A DNA stretch of 37,030 nucleotides from Gammaproteobacteria bacterium (GTDB lineage: Bacteria > Pseudomonadota > Gammaproteobacteria > UBA6429 > Thiohalophilaceae). Shown here piece after piece: positions 31,015 to 37,030 of the stretch. Position numbers and translations under genes: made by a program. Position 1 is the first letter of the stretch. The number at the start of each line of letters is the position of its first letter. The notes beneath the pieces are model-generated. The model was not told where the DNA came from, made no database searches, and saw nothing but the letters and a program-made list of their open reading frames with translations. The stretch is from assembly GCA_016125505.1 (NCBI GenBank), contig WGLP01000023.1:1-37030 (forward strand), given 5' to 3'.

Positions 31015-31485
31015 ATGGCCGGTGTGAATAAAGCCATCATCGTGGGCAATCTGGGTAAAGACCCGGAAGTGCGCACCATGCAATCGGGCGACAAAGTATG
31101 CCAGCTGTCCGTTGCAACATCAGAAAGCTGGAAGGACAAACAAACCGGCGAACGCAAGGAAAGAACGGAATGGCACCGCGTTGTCATCTTTAATCAGGGC
31201 CTTGTCGGTATCGCCGAACAATACCTGAAAAAAGGCAGCAAGGTCTATCTGGAAGGGCAGCTTGCCACCAGGTCATGGGAACAGGACGGGCAGACGAAAT
31301 ACACGACAGAAATTGTTTTGCGTCCGTTTCGCGGTGAACTGTGCCTGCTGGACAGTCGAGGCAATGGCGGCCCGCCGGCGGCTGAAAGTCAGGAAGATTA
31401 CGGCTACGCCGCCAACTATCCCAGCGAACAAAGCCAGCAACAATCATCTGCCGATGATGGCTTTGAAGATGAAATTCCGTGGTAA
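31015..31485 (+). CDS. ssb: Single-stranded DNA-binding protein
   Basis: A 156-residue [22 protein letters not shown] at the N-terminus, then [40 protein letters not shown] and [19 protein letters not shown], the full OB-fold signature. A Gln/Ser-rich linker leads to the acidic tip EDEIPW, the protein-interaction tail (usually DDDIPF). It starts 2 bp after the RecT-like stop, completing the exonuclease, annealing protein, SSB operon. It coats single strands during recombination and replication. Confidence 0.95.
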   Translation: MAGVNKAIIVGNLGKDPEVRTMQSGDKVCQLSVATSESWKDKQTGERKERTEWHRVVIFNQGLVGIAEQYLKKGSKVYLEGQLATRSWEQDGQTKYTTEIVLRPFRGELCLLDSRGNGGPPAAESQEDYGYAANYPSEQSQQQSSADDGFEDEIPW

Positions 31486-31497
31486 GGAGCAAAACCA

Positions 31498-32424
31498 ATG
31501 ACAAAGACGATTACAGCCTACAAAGGCTTCGATAAAGACCTGAAATGCCGTGGATTTCAATATGAGATCGGCAAAGAATACCTTCACGATGGCAGTGTCG
31601 GGCTATGCAATGGCGGGTTTCACGCCTGCGAAAATCCTTTTGACGTTTTCGATTATTACTCTCCTGAAAATGGCAACCGTTTTGGCGTTGTCGAATTATC
31701 CGGGAACGTAGAACGCGGAAGTGACAAAAGCTGCGCCTCGGCAATCCATATCAAAGCCGAACTTTCTTTAGCCAATTTTATCAAATGCGGCGTCGATTTT
31801 CTTTTTGCCAAAAACGCTGAAGAGGTCAAAGAGCACGCATCCGATGCCGACGCCCCGGCACCAGCGGCCACGACAGGCGAAGGGGCACCAGCGGCCACGA
31901 CAGGCAACTGGGCACCAGCGGCCACGACAGGCGAAGGGGCACCAGCGGCCACGACAGGCTACAAGGCACCAGCGGCCACGACAGGCTACTGGGCACCAGC
32001 GGCCACGACAGGCTACTGGGCACCAGCGGCCACGACAGGCAACTGGGCACCAGCGGCCACGACAGGCTACAAGGCACCAGCGGCCACGACAGGCGAAGGG
32101 GCACCAGCGGCCACGACAGGCTACAAGGCACCAGCGGCCACGACAGGCTACAAGGCACCAGCGGCCACGACAGGCAACTGGGCACCAGCGGCCACGACAG
32201 GCTACAAGGCACCAGCGGCCACGACAGGCGAAGGTTCTGTGGCTTGCGCCATTGGCAGGGAATCGCATGTTAAAGCGGCCAAGGGAAGCCCCATGGTTCT
32301 TGTCCATTACAACAAAGATGGCAAGCCAATTAAAGCTGTTACAGAAGTTGCCGGAAAAGGCGGTATCAAGCCCGATACATGGTATCGGCTGAACAGTCGC
32401 GGCAAATTCACGGAGGTTAAATAA
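31498..32424 (+). CDS. DUF7666-like protein with 14 perfect 9-residue repeats
   Basis: A 308-residue protein. The N-terminal ~75 residues (ITAYKGFDKDLKCRGFQYEI, then GLCNGGFHACENPFDVFDYY) match the style of DUF7666-type phage proteins. Residues 121-246 are 14 units of APAATTG plus a variable dipeptide limited to EG, NW, YK or YW. Such nonapeptide runs probably form a beta solenoid. The C-terminus (VACAIGRESHVKAAKGSPMV, VLVHYNKDGKPI) is a separate beta domain. Preceded by AAGGAGCAAAACCA. Function unknown; I see no enzyme motif. Confidence 0.8.
   Translation: MTKTITAYKGFDKDLKCRGFQYEIGKEYLHDGSVGLCNGGFHACENPFDVFDYYSPENGNRFGVVELSGNVERGSDKSCASAIHIKAELSLANFIKCGVDFLFAKNAEEVKEHASDADAPAPAATTGEGAPAATTGNWAPAATTGEGAPAATTGYKAPAATTGYWAPAATTGYWAPAATTGNWAPAATTGYKAPAATTGEGAPAATTGYKAPAATTGYKAPAATTGNWAPAATTGYKAPAATTGEGSVACAIGRESHVKAAKGSPMVLVHYNKDGKPIKAVTEVAGKGGIKPDTWYRLNSRGKFTEVK
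31858..32235 (+). repeat. 27-bp coding tandem repeat, 14 copies
   Basis: Each unit is a 21-bp constant part (GCACCAGCGGCCACGACAGG plus C) followed by six variable bases: GAAGGG, AACTGG, TACAAG or TACTGG (last unit GAAGGT). The order of encoded pairs is EG NW EG YK YW YW NW YK EG YK YK NW YK EG. The constant part is the same in every copy, including third codon positions, so recent duplication or gene conversion is likely. The unit length is a multiple of three, so copy-number changes keep the frame. Confidence 0.97.
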
Positions 32425-33011
32425 TGTCAGATCACGCTGTTATTCAGGGTTCGTTCGCGGAATTCAAAACCGTCAAAACCCGTTCTGTCGCTCAAATCAT
32501 TATTGAAGTGCCGATAGAAGCCAGCAACCACACGCTGGCCGCTTTGGGCGGTATACCGATGCCAGGCAAAGAACAGCCTGTGGCGGTGGCGCGCATGAAT
32601 GCTGACAGCGTGAAAAGGGAAAACAAGGAATCCGAACCGCAACCGGCGCAGGGTTTTGCCTCCCAGACGGATTCCGGCCCGGCTGGTCAAAACGATCGGT
32701 CGGGCATCCCCTCCCCTCATAAGCCCAAACACGACTGGGACGACCTGGCATATCCGCAACGCGCAGGCATCAGGTGCGGCGCGTCAAAATACCGGATGTT
32801 TCTTTTCGCCGAATACCCGGCGGAATCAAAGGACGCGTTCGCTGAAACACAGGATCATGCAGAAGCGGCGGCTATTGTCTTGCGCAAAATCTGCGGTGTT
32901 TCTTCGCGTTCCGCGATCAAGGCCGGAACGGAGGCGGCCAAGGCGTTTGACCATATCGAAAGCCAGTACCAGTTATGGCTGAAATTTGAAAACAGGGAAG
33001 ACGCGGCATGA
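32424..33011 (+). CDS. Conserved early phage protein of unknown function
   Basis: A 195-residue protein. The N-terminus (QGSFAEFKTVKTRSVAQIII, then EVPIEASNHTLAALGGIPMP) is a pattern I recognise from small proteins in the early regions of alphaproteobacterial phages. A charged Pro/Ser linker (about 62-108) leads to a C-terminal helical domain (QRAGIRCGASKYRMFLFAEY, then AAAIVLRKICGVSSRSAI). It overlaps the previous gene by one base (TAATG) and the next by four. Function unknown. Confidence 0.7.
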   Translation: MSDHAVIQGSFAEFKTVKTRSVAQIIIEVPIEASNHTLAALGGIPMPGKEQPVAVARMNADSVKRENKESEPQPAQGFASQTDSGPAGQNDRSGIPSPHKPKHDWDDLAYPQRAGIRCGASKYRMFLFAEYPAESKDAFAETQDHAEAAAIVLRKICGVSSRSAIKAGTEAAKAFDHIESQYQLWLKFENREDAA

Positions 33012-33448
33012 GGATAGATCAGGAAATAACCGAACGCCATGCGGCCTTTGCCAAATCCGTGCGCCGTCTGCGCAAGGATCGGAAAATGACATTAAAGCAG
33101 GTTGCCGAGCAAGCCAGCATTGACCTTTCCGGGCTTCATAAACTTGAGCGCGACAAAGCCGGGAATACGTACATCGGAACGGTCTTCAATCTGTGCCGCG
33201 TTTACAACGTCACGCCAAATGAACTGCTGGGCTATGATGACAATGATATGCGGTCGATCTGCGGCGAAGAAATGATTCGTATGAACGCGGAAATTTTGCT
33301 GATGAAAAAGCAAATCGACCTCCTGCAAACGGCCTTGGCAAACGCACTGGCCACATCAACAATCAATGGATACCGGGATGTTTCCGACGGCCTTACGGCA
33401 GCAATGAAGAAGATTGGTGCTATCAGAAATGGGAGCGCTGCAAAATGA
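33008..33448 (+). CDS. XRE-family HTH regulator
   Basis: A 146-residue protein with an N-terminal XRE HTH (about residues 12-75): SVRRLRKDRKMTLKQVAEQA, then SIDLSGLHKLERDKAG and TVFNLCRVYNVTPNELLGYD. A C-terminal coiled coil follows (EEMIRMNAEILLMKKQIDLL), likely for dimerisation. It may modulate the early arm late in infection or control neighbouring genes; no operator was assigned to it. Overlaps its neighbours by 4 bp on each side (ATGA). Confidence 0.84.
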   Translation: MRIDQEITERHAAFAKSVRRLRKDRKMTLKQVAEQASIDLSGLHKLERDKAGNTYIGTVFNLCRVYNVTPNELLGYDDNDMRSICGEEMIRMNAEILLMKKQIDLLQTALANALATSTINGYRDVSDGLTAAMKKIGAIRNGSAAK

Positions 33449-33738
33449 ACAGGTTTTCCGTCGGCTTCGTAACCGCTTGTATGATTTGCGTTTTCATGAT
33501 GATAGCCGCTGCAGCATGGGGCGCTGAAGTCGAAATGCCCATACGGGTAAGCATTATCCAGTGCGGCCCCAAAGAGAACATCGAAGACGCATGCCGCGCC
33601 GATGACAGGTGCTGCGTTTTTATCGAGCCGTCCGCCGGCGATGCCGATGATGAAATTCCATCCTACTTCCAGCAGGACACCTTTGATCTGGGCCGGGATA
33701 CCGGCAGCGCAATTGTGGAGAATGAAATATATGAATGA
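33445..33738 (+). CDS. Small secreted protein with signal peptide
   Basis: A 97-residue precursor. Residues 1-27 are a signal peptide (MNRFSVGFVTACMICVFMMI, then AAAAWGA) with a probable cleavage after AWGA. The mature ~70 residues contain four Cys (IQCGPKENIEDACRADDRCC), suggesting disulfides in the periplasm, followed by an acidic tail. An exported protein in the early arm could act on the envelope, for example in exclusion. Function unknown. It is coupled to the XRE gene by ATGA. Confidence 0.68.
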   Translation: MNRFSVGFVTACMICVFMMIAAAAWGAEVEMPIRVSIIQCGPKENIEDACRADDRCCVFIEPSAGDADDEIPSYFQQDTFDLGRDTGSAIVENEIYE

Positions 33739-34120
33739 CGATAAAATGATATATGCCGGAATAAATCATGGCGAAAGCCCGTTTTTTCCCAAAAAATTCA
33801 TGTTCAGACTGAATGTCTGGGGGTTCACCACGCCGGAAGAGGCGGAAGAAGCCCTGTATATGATCGCGCATGGCACAAAACACATTTTCGACTTCGCCGA
33901 TCCTGCTGACCCACTGGAAGTCAAAAGTCGCACAGAACTGCCGGAAGGCGATGTTTGTATCCATCTTGTGCCGCACAATCCGATCAGCAAGGAAATGTAT
34001 CCGGGCTTCACAATAATGGCCGACGGGTACGACACGGAAGACGAAGCCACATCGACAAAAGAAAAGTTTATACAGGCCGTCACTGACCTGACGGGCCTTA
34101 ATTTTCAGCAACCAAACTAG
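33731..34120 (+). CDS. Hypothetical protein
   Basis: A 129-residue protein: MNDDKMIYAGINHGESPFFP, then FMFRLNVWGFTTPEEAEEAL and YMIAHGTKHIFDFADPADP. The frame is open further upstream inside the previous gene; I choose the Met at 33731 because GGAG lies ten bases before it, while the Met three codons earlier is too close. It overlaps the previous gene by 8 bp. No domain recognised. Confidence 0.65.
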   Translation: MNDDKMIYAGINHGESPFFPKKFMFRLNVWGFTTPEEAEEALYMIAHGTKHIFDFADPADPLEVKSRTELPEGDVCIHLVPHNPISKEMYPGFTIMADGYDTEDEATSTKEKFIQAVTDLTGLNFQQPN

Positions 34121-34132
34121 AAAGGAAAATTC

Positions 34133-34384
34133 ATGACTATACGTGTTACATGGCCGAAATCGCAGGATGAACAATTCCGCGCCAGGTATCTTGCTGTCAC
34201 CGGCGAAATCATACAGGGCGAACCGGCAGAAAACGCAGACGGAACATTTTATTCCGTGGGATCGGCCCGCATCCAGCAGGGGCACATCGACACCCTTTCT
34301 GCGGAATTTCCCGATGTCGTATTCGGCGCCGATATGCCTGAATGGTGGGAGCCGAAACAGGAAAATGACGGGCCCGGCGAATGA
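34133..34384 (+). CDS. Small acidic hypothetical protein
   Basis: An 83-residue protein (MTIRVTWPKSQDEQFRARYL, then AVTGEIIQGEPAENADGTFY and WWEPKQENDGPGE). SD AAAGGA is well placed. It overlaps the next short gene by ATGA. Family unknown. Confidence 0.62.
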   Translation: MTIRVTWPKSQDEQFRARYLAVTGEIIQGEPAENADGTFYSVGSARIQQGHIDTLSAEFPDVVFGADMPEWWEPKQENDGPGE

Positions 34385-34536
34385 TACAGGAAATTTTTTC
34401 AGTAAAGGACGCCCACAGCCTGCGCGGCCTGCCCGGATGGCTTGCCAAACGCACATACAATGCCGTCAGACACGGCATCAAAGACAGCCATGTCGATCAC
34501 CTGCGCCCAGTTCGGAATAGACGAAATCGACGGTAA
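34381..34536 (+). CDS. Small basic hypothetical protein, 51 aa
   Basis: Read directly: MIQEIFSVKDAHSLRGLPGW, then LAKRTYNAVRHGIKDSHVDH and an Arg-rich end (RPVRNRRNRR). Start coupled by ATGA to the previous gene. The N-terminal ~40 residues look like a small helical fold; the basic tail could bind nucleic acid. The 75 bp from here to the next gene contain only a 29-codon frame without SD. Confidence 0.5.
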   Translation: MIQEIFSVKDAHSLRGLPGWLAKRTYNAVRHGIKDSHVDHLRPVRNRRNRR

Positions 34537-34611
34537 CGCCTTCACCCGCGTCGCTAACCATAATATTGCGGGGGGGTAACGGCATGGCTGCATTGAACGG
34601 AGGAAGAAAAT

Positions 34612-34809
34612 ATGACCACTGAATTCAGCTGGGGCGACCGTGTTGAGAAAGTGACCGGCGATTACACCTTTGATGGCGTTGTCATCGCGGCCATGCAGAA
34701 GGTCGATGTCGATACGTTGCAGCCCGTGGGCCAGGTGCGCTACGCCGTGCAGAACGCCGCCGGCATGATCCATATTTTTAACGCCAGCCAGTTGAGGGTG
34801 AAGGAATGA
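34612..34809 (+). CDS. Conserved small SH3-like phage protein
   Basis: A 65-residue beta-rich protein: FSWGDRVEKVTGDYTFDGVV, then VGQVRYAVQNAAGMIHIFNA. The pattern (GDRV..V.GDY.F.G.V, R.VV.., hIF...L) is a widespread small-phage-protein signature with an SH3-like barrel look. SD GGAGG is well placed. Binding to DNA or to a host protein is possible; function unknown. Confidence 0.75.
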   Translation: MTTEFSWGDRVEKVTGDYTFDGVVIAAMQKVDVDTLQPVGQVRYAVQNAAGMIHIFNASQLRVKE

Positions 34810-35225
34810 GCGCCTATTACGACAAGCCTGTAACAAACCTTAAAGCGTGGGTTGTCTTCAGCGGTCAGGCTGACAGGCCGTGGCTTAAACTGCTGCGCCC
34901 CGGCTTTCGGCATTGCTTTGTTATTGTAAACGACGGCGCGCACTGGGTTTCATTTGACCCCATGCTTAACCATATCGATCTGCGCGTGCATGACCACGTT
35001 CCGGCAGAATTTGATTTGCCGCGATGGTTAGAGCAGCGCGGGCAAATCGTTGTCGAAGCAAAAATAGACCGTTCGCGCAAAAACCCCGCGCCCGTCGCGC
35101 TGTTTACCTGCGTGGAAGCCGTCAAGCGTGTCCTCGGCCTGCACCGCTTTTTCATCCTGACACCGTGGCAACTTTACCGCCATTTGCTTAATGCATCAGA
35201 ACAGAAAGGATTCCGCTATGGGTAG
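34806..35225 (+). CDS. Conserved phage protein with His/Cys pattern, possible NlpC/P60-like fold
   Basis: A 139-residue protein with LKAWVVFSGQADRPWLKLLR, PGFRHCFVIVNDGAHWVSFD, PRWLEQRGQIVVEAKIDRSR, ALFTCVEAVKRVLGLH and ILTPWQLYRHLL. The invariant-looking RHC, WVSFDP and FTCVEAVK segments recur in alphaproteobacterial phages. The order His (in RHC), Asp, Cys (in FTC) would suit a circularly permuted papain-like (NlpC/P60) hydrolase, but this is speculation. In other phages its relatives lie with head genes, as does the short MGSL-type gene that follows. Confidence 0.7.
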   Translation: MSAYYDKPVTNLKAWVVFSGQADRPWLKLLRPGFRHCFVIVNDGAHWVSFDPMLNHIDLRVHDHVPAEFDLPRWLEQRGQIVVEAKIDRSRKNPAPVALFTCVEAVKRVLGLHRFFILTPWQLYRHLLNASEQKGFRYG

Positions 35226-35316
35226 CCTGACATCGCGTCCGAGCATTCCGAAAATTGAACTAAAACCAACCACCGGTAGCACCGAAGTTCCCAAAACGCC
35301 ATTGGGTGAAAAATGA
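35218..35316 (+). CDS. Very small protein, 32 aa
   Basis: MGSLTSRPSIPKIELKPTTG, ending TEVPKTPLGEK. Its start overlaps the previous gene by 8 bp and its stop makes ATGA with the next gene, so it tiles exactly. The MGSL..P..P opening resembles short Pro-rich proteins found after the same neighbour in other phages. Function unknown. Confidence 0.55.
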   Translation: MGSLTSRPSIPKIELKPTTGSTEVPKTPLGEK

Positions 35317-35516
35317 CCCAGCCCGGCCCCGCACAGAACAGCGCGGCTGACGAAACCTATGAAGGGGTCGTGCAGGACATGCGCGATCTTTACGATAACC
35401 GCATATCGGATCAGGAAGCCCATGAAGCGGCCCGAAATTTGATCCGGTTCGGAAGATTGGCCCTTGAAATCAAGTCTGCCAGCAGGCAAAATCCGGCCCA
35501 TGTCAAACATAATTGA
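35313..35516 (+). CDS. Small hypothetical protein before the integrase
   Basis: A 67-residue acidic helical protein: TYEGVVQDMRDLYDNRISDQ, then EAHEAARNLIRFGRLALEIK. It starts on an ATGA overlap with the previous gene and its last 17 bases overlap the integrase start. The position next to a serine integrase is where a recombination directionality factor might be, but the sequence shows no DNA-binding motif. Function unknown. Confidence 0.65.
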   Translation: MTQPGPAQNSAADETYEGVVQDMRDLYDNRISDQEAHEAARNLIRFGRLALEIKSASRQNPAHVKHN

Positions 35517-37030
35517 TATTTCAGACCGCCTTCAGGCGCGGCAGGCCATCATTTTGACCCGCGTGTCGTCAAAGGAACAGGAAGAAGGGTATTCGATCGA
35601 TGCCCAGCGCCACCGTCTGGAAACCTACTGTAACCGGCGCGGGCTTGATGTAATCCGCATCTTTGAATTGGTCGAATCATCGACATCCGGCGACCGTCGC
35701 CAGTTCATGGCCATGATTAAATTCGTAAAATCCCAGAAACAGCCCATCGCCATCGTCGCCGATAAGGTTGACCGGGTACAGCGCAGTTTCAAGGAATACC
35801 CGCTTCTGGACGCCCTGATCCAGCAAGGCCGGATCGAACTGCATTTCAATACCGAAAACTACGTCATCCATAAGGATTCGGTCAGTCAGGAACGTCTGAT
35901 GTGGTCGATGGGTGTCATCATGGCGCAATCCTATATCGATAGCATGCGGGACAATGTAAAGCGGTCATTTGAACAGAAAATCCGTACCGGAGGCTGGATC
36001 GCCAAGGCGCCGTTGGGATACCTGAACGCAAAAGACGGACATGGCCGCAGCACCGTCATCGTCGATGACGACCGCGCGCCGCTGGTGCGCAGGCTATTTG
36101 AAGAATACGCCACCGGCGCGTTCACGCTTCGGGAAATGGTCATCAAATCAAAGGAATGGGGGCTGAAAAACCAGTTCGGCAATAAAAGCTGGTTGCAGCG
36201 TTCGCAGGTTCACAAGATCCTGAACAACCCGTTTTATTACGGCCAGATGCGGATCAAGGATGTCCTGCACGATCACAGTTATACACCACTTATCCACAAG
36301 GCCTTGTATGACCAGTGCCAGGCGGTGATGAAGGGCTGGAACAAGAAGCCGTTCCAGTGGGGCGGCAAGGAATTCATCTTTCGCGGCCTGATAACCTGCG
36401 CGGCCACCGGAAAGACGGTGACGGCATCGACGCAGAAAAAGCGGTATAAGAACGGCGGAACCGCCGAATGGACGTATCTGCGCTGCTGGAACCCGGAAAA
36501 CCCGGAAAAGATGATGTGGGTGCGGGAAGACGATGTTCTGCAGCAGGTCGAGGATGTTTTTAAATCCCTGTGCGTGCCACAGGCTACGCTAGAAAAGCTG
36601 ACCGAGCATCTGCGGCAGACCGACCAGACCGAACGGGCCTTTGTGCGGCGGCAGATGGGTGAACTTCAGCGCGAACAGGCCATGATCCAAGGGCGACTGG
36701 ATAATCTGATGGATTTGCTGTTGGATGGGATTGTCAGCAAGGAAGACTTTGAAAAGAAGCGGGAACGCCTGCGGGGTCAACAGATCGACATAGAAGGCCG
36801 TATGGCGGCCCATCGGGAAAGCGATCACAGTTTTAAGGACGCCTTCCTGTCACTGTTATCGCTGGCGTCAGGGGCGCATGACCTCTACACAGGTTCGACT
36901 ATCGAGCAAAAACGGGAATTGATGAATGTGATATTTGCGAACCTGACTCTGGATGGCAGAACGCTTTGTTATAGCTTAAGAAAACCGTTCGACCTATTCG
37001 CAAAATGCGATGATCCTGAAAAATGGCAGG
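35500..37030 (+). CDS. Large serine recombinase (integrase), 3' end outside the window
   Basis: The first 510 codons of a large serine integrase; no stop before the window edge. The catalytic domain opens AIILTRVSSKEQEEGYSIDA with the nucleophile Ser23 in TRVSS; the E helix region (about 125-150, SMGVIMAQSYIDSMRDNVKR) follows. The recombinase domain (about 160-260, TGGWIAKAPLGYLNAKDGHG, SQVHKILNNPFYYGQMRI) and a zinc-ribbon-like region (LITCAATGKTVTA... YLRCWN) come next, then a coiled coil (about 360-440). It joins attP and attB. The last 26 codons appear to be at the left end of the window. It is the last gene of the plus arm. Confidence 0.93.
   Translation, partial: MSNIIDISDRLQARQAIILTRVSSKEQEEGYSIDAQRHRLETYCNRRGLDVIRIFELVESSTSGDRRQFMAMIKFVKSQKQPIAIVADKVDRVQRSFKEYPLLDALIQQGRIELHFNTENYVIHKDSVSQERLMWSMGVIMAQSYIDSMRDNVKRSFEQKIRTGGWIAKAPLGYLNAKDGHGRSTVIVDDDRAPLVRRLFEEYATGAFTLREMVIKSKEWGLKNQFGNKSWLQRSQVHKILNNPFYYGQMRIKDVLHDHSYTPLIHKALYDQCQAVMKGWNKKPFQWGGKEFIFRGLITCAATGKTVTASTQKKRYKNGGTAEWTYLRCWNPENPEKMMWVREDDVLQQVEDVFKSLCVPQATLEKLTEHLRQTDQTERAFVRRQMGELQREQAMIQGRLDNLMDLLLDGIVSKEDFEKKRERLRGQQIDIEGRMAAHRESDHSFKDAFLSLLSLASGAHDLYTGSTIEQKRELMNVIFANLTLDGRTLCYSLRKPFDLFAKCDDPEKWQ
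37022..37030. repeat. Putative attachment-site core, right copy
   Basis: AATGGCAGG, identical to bases 1-9. It lies inside the integrase coding frame (codons 508-511). The next base before it (A at 37021) may extend the repeat if the host base before position 1 is also A. Confidence 0.72.

Noticed and set aside
31858..32235. Regular repeats that could suggest a CRISPR array
   Set aside because: The spacers are only six bases with four variants and the whole array is in frame within one protein gene.
31768..32392. Long open frames in other frames and on the other strand across the tandem repeat
   Set aside because: A 27-bp unit without stops in other frames automatically gives long shadows of monotonous sequence.
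34490..34579. 29-codon frame (MSITCAQFGIDEIDGNAFTR...)
   Set aside because: No SD, overlaps the 51-residue gene, too short to support, although its composition is not unreasonable.

Overview
The window reads as one complete temperate phage genome (a prophage cut exactly at its attachment sites, or the linearised circular form) of an alphaproteobacterium. The host call rests on the recognisable family style of many small genes and the moderately GC-rich codon use; I cannot name a genus. Virion genes are those of a short-tailed phage: portal, P22 gp4/SU10-like adaptor, gp10-like stabilisation protein and internal (ejection) proteins, with no tape measure, sheath or tail tube.

Layout. 1-89: what appears to be the 3' tail of the integrase gene, separated from its body by the attachment site. 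92-1834, minus: lysis genes (o-spanin, i-spanin, SAR endolysin, membrane proteins). 1846-18603, minus: tail fibre, internal virion proteins, acetyltransferase, stabilisation protein, adaptor, decoration protein, capsid, scaffold, portal, terminase, three small genes. 18604-18926: late control region with a strong minus-strand promoter, two terminator-like hairpins and a leader hairpin, arranged like lambda pR'-tR'. 18927-26773, minus: early arm with a possible late regulator, DUF1376 replication protein and companion, two DNA methyltransferases, VRR-NUC nuclease, small genes, a structured RNA, an HTH protein and a Cro-like gene. 26774-26875: divergent operator region. 26876-27975, plus: CI-type S24 repressor and a lipoprotein probably expressed in the lysogen. 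28040-37030, plus: second early arm with its own copies of the repressor operator, then small genes, YqaJ exonuclease, RecT-like annealing protein, SSB, a repeat protein of 14 perfect 9-residue units, an XRE regulator, more small genes and a large serine integrase that runs off the right edge.

How it works together. CI/Cro operators (consensus about CTATGCR-N3-YGCATAG) lie in the divergent cI/cro gap and at the second early promoter, so one repressor can silence both arms, as at lambda OR and OL. The minus arm ends in a Q-like position next to a promoter whose short leader RNA would be terminated unless antitermination occurs; readthrough would express all virion and lysis genes. The most striking feature is that the two window ends share a 9-bp repeat, and joining them restores an open integrase frame of 536 codons that stops 2 bp before the spanin gene stop: attP lies inside the integrase gene.
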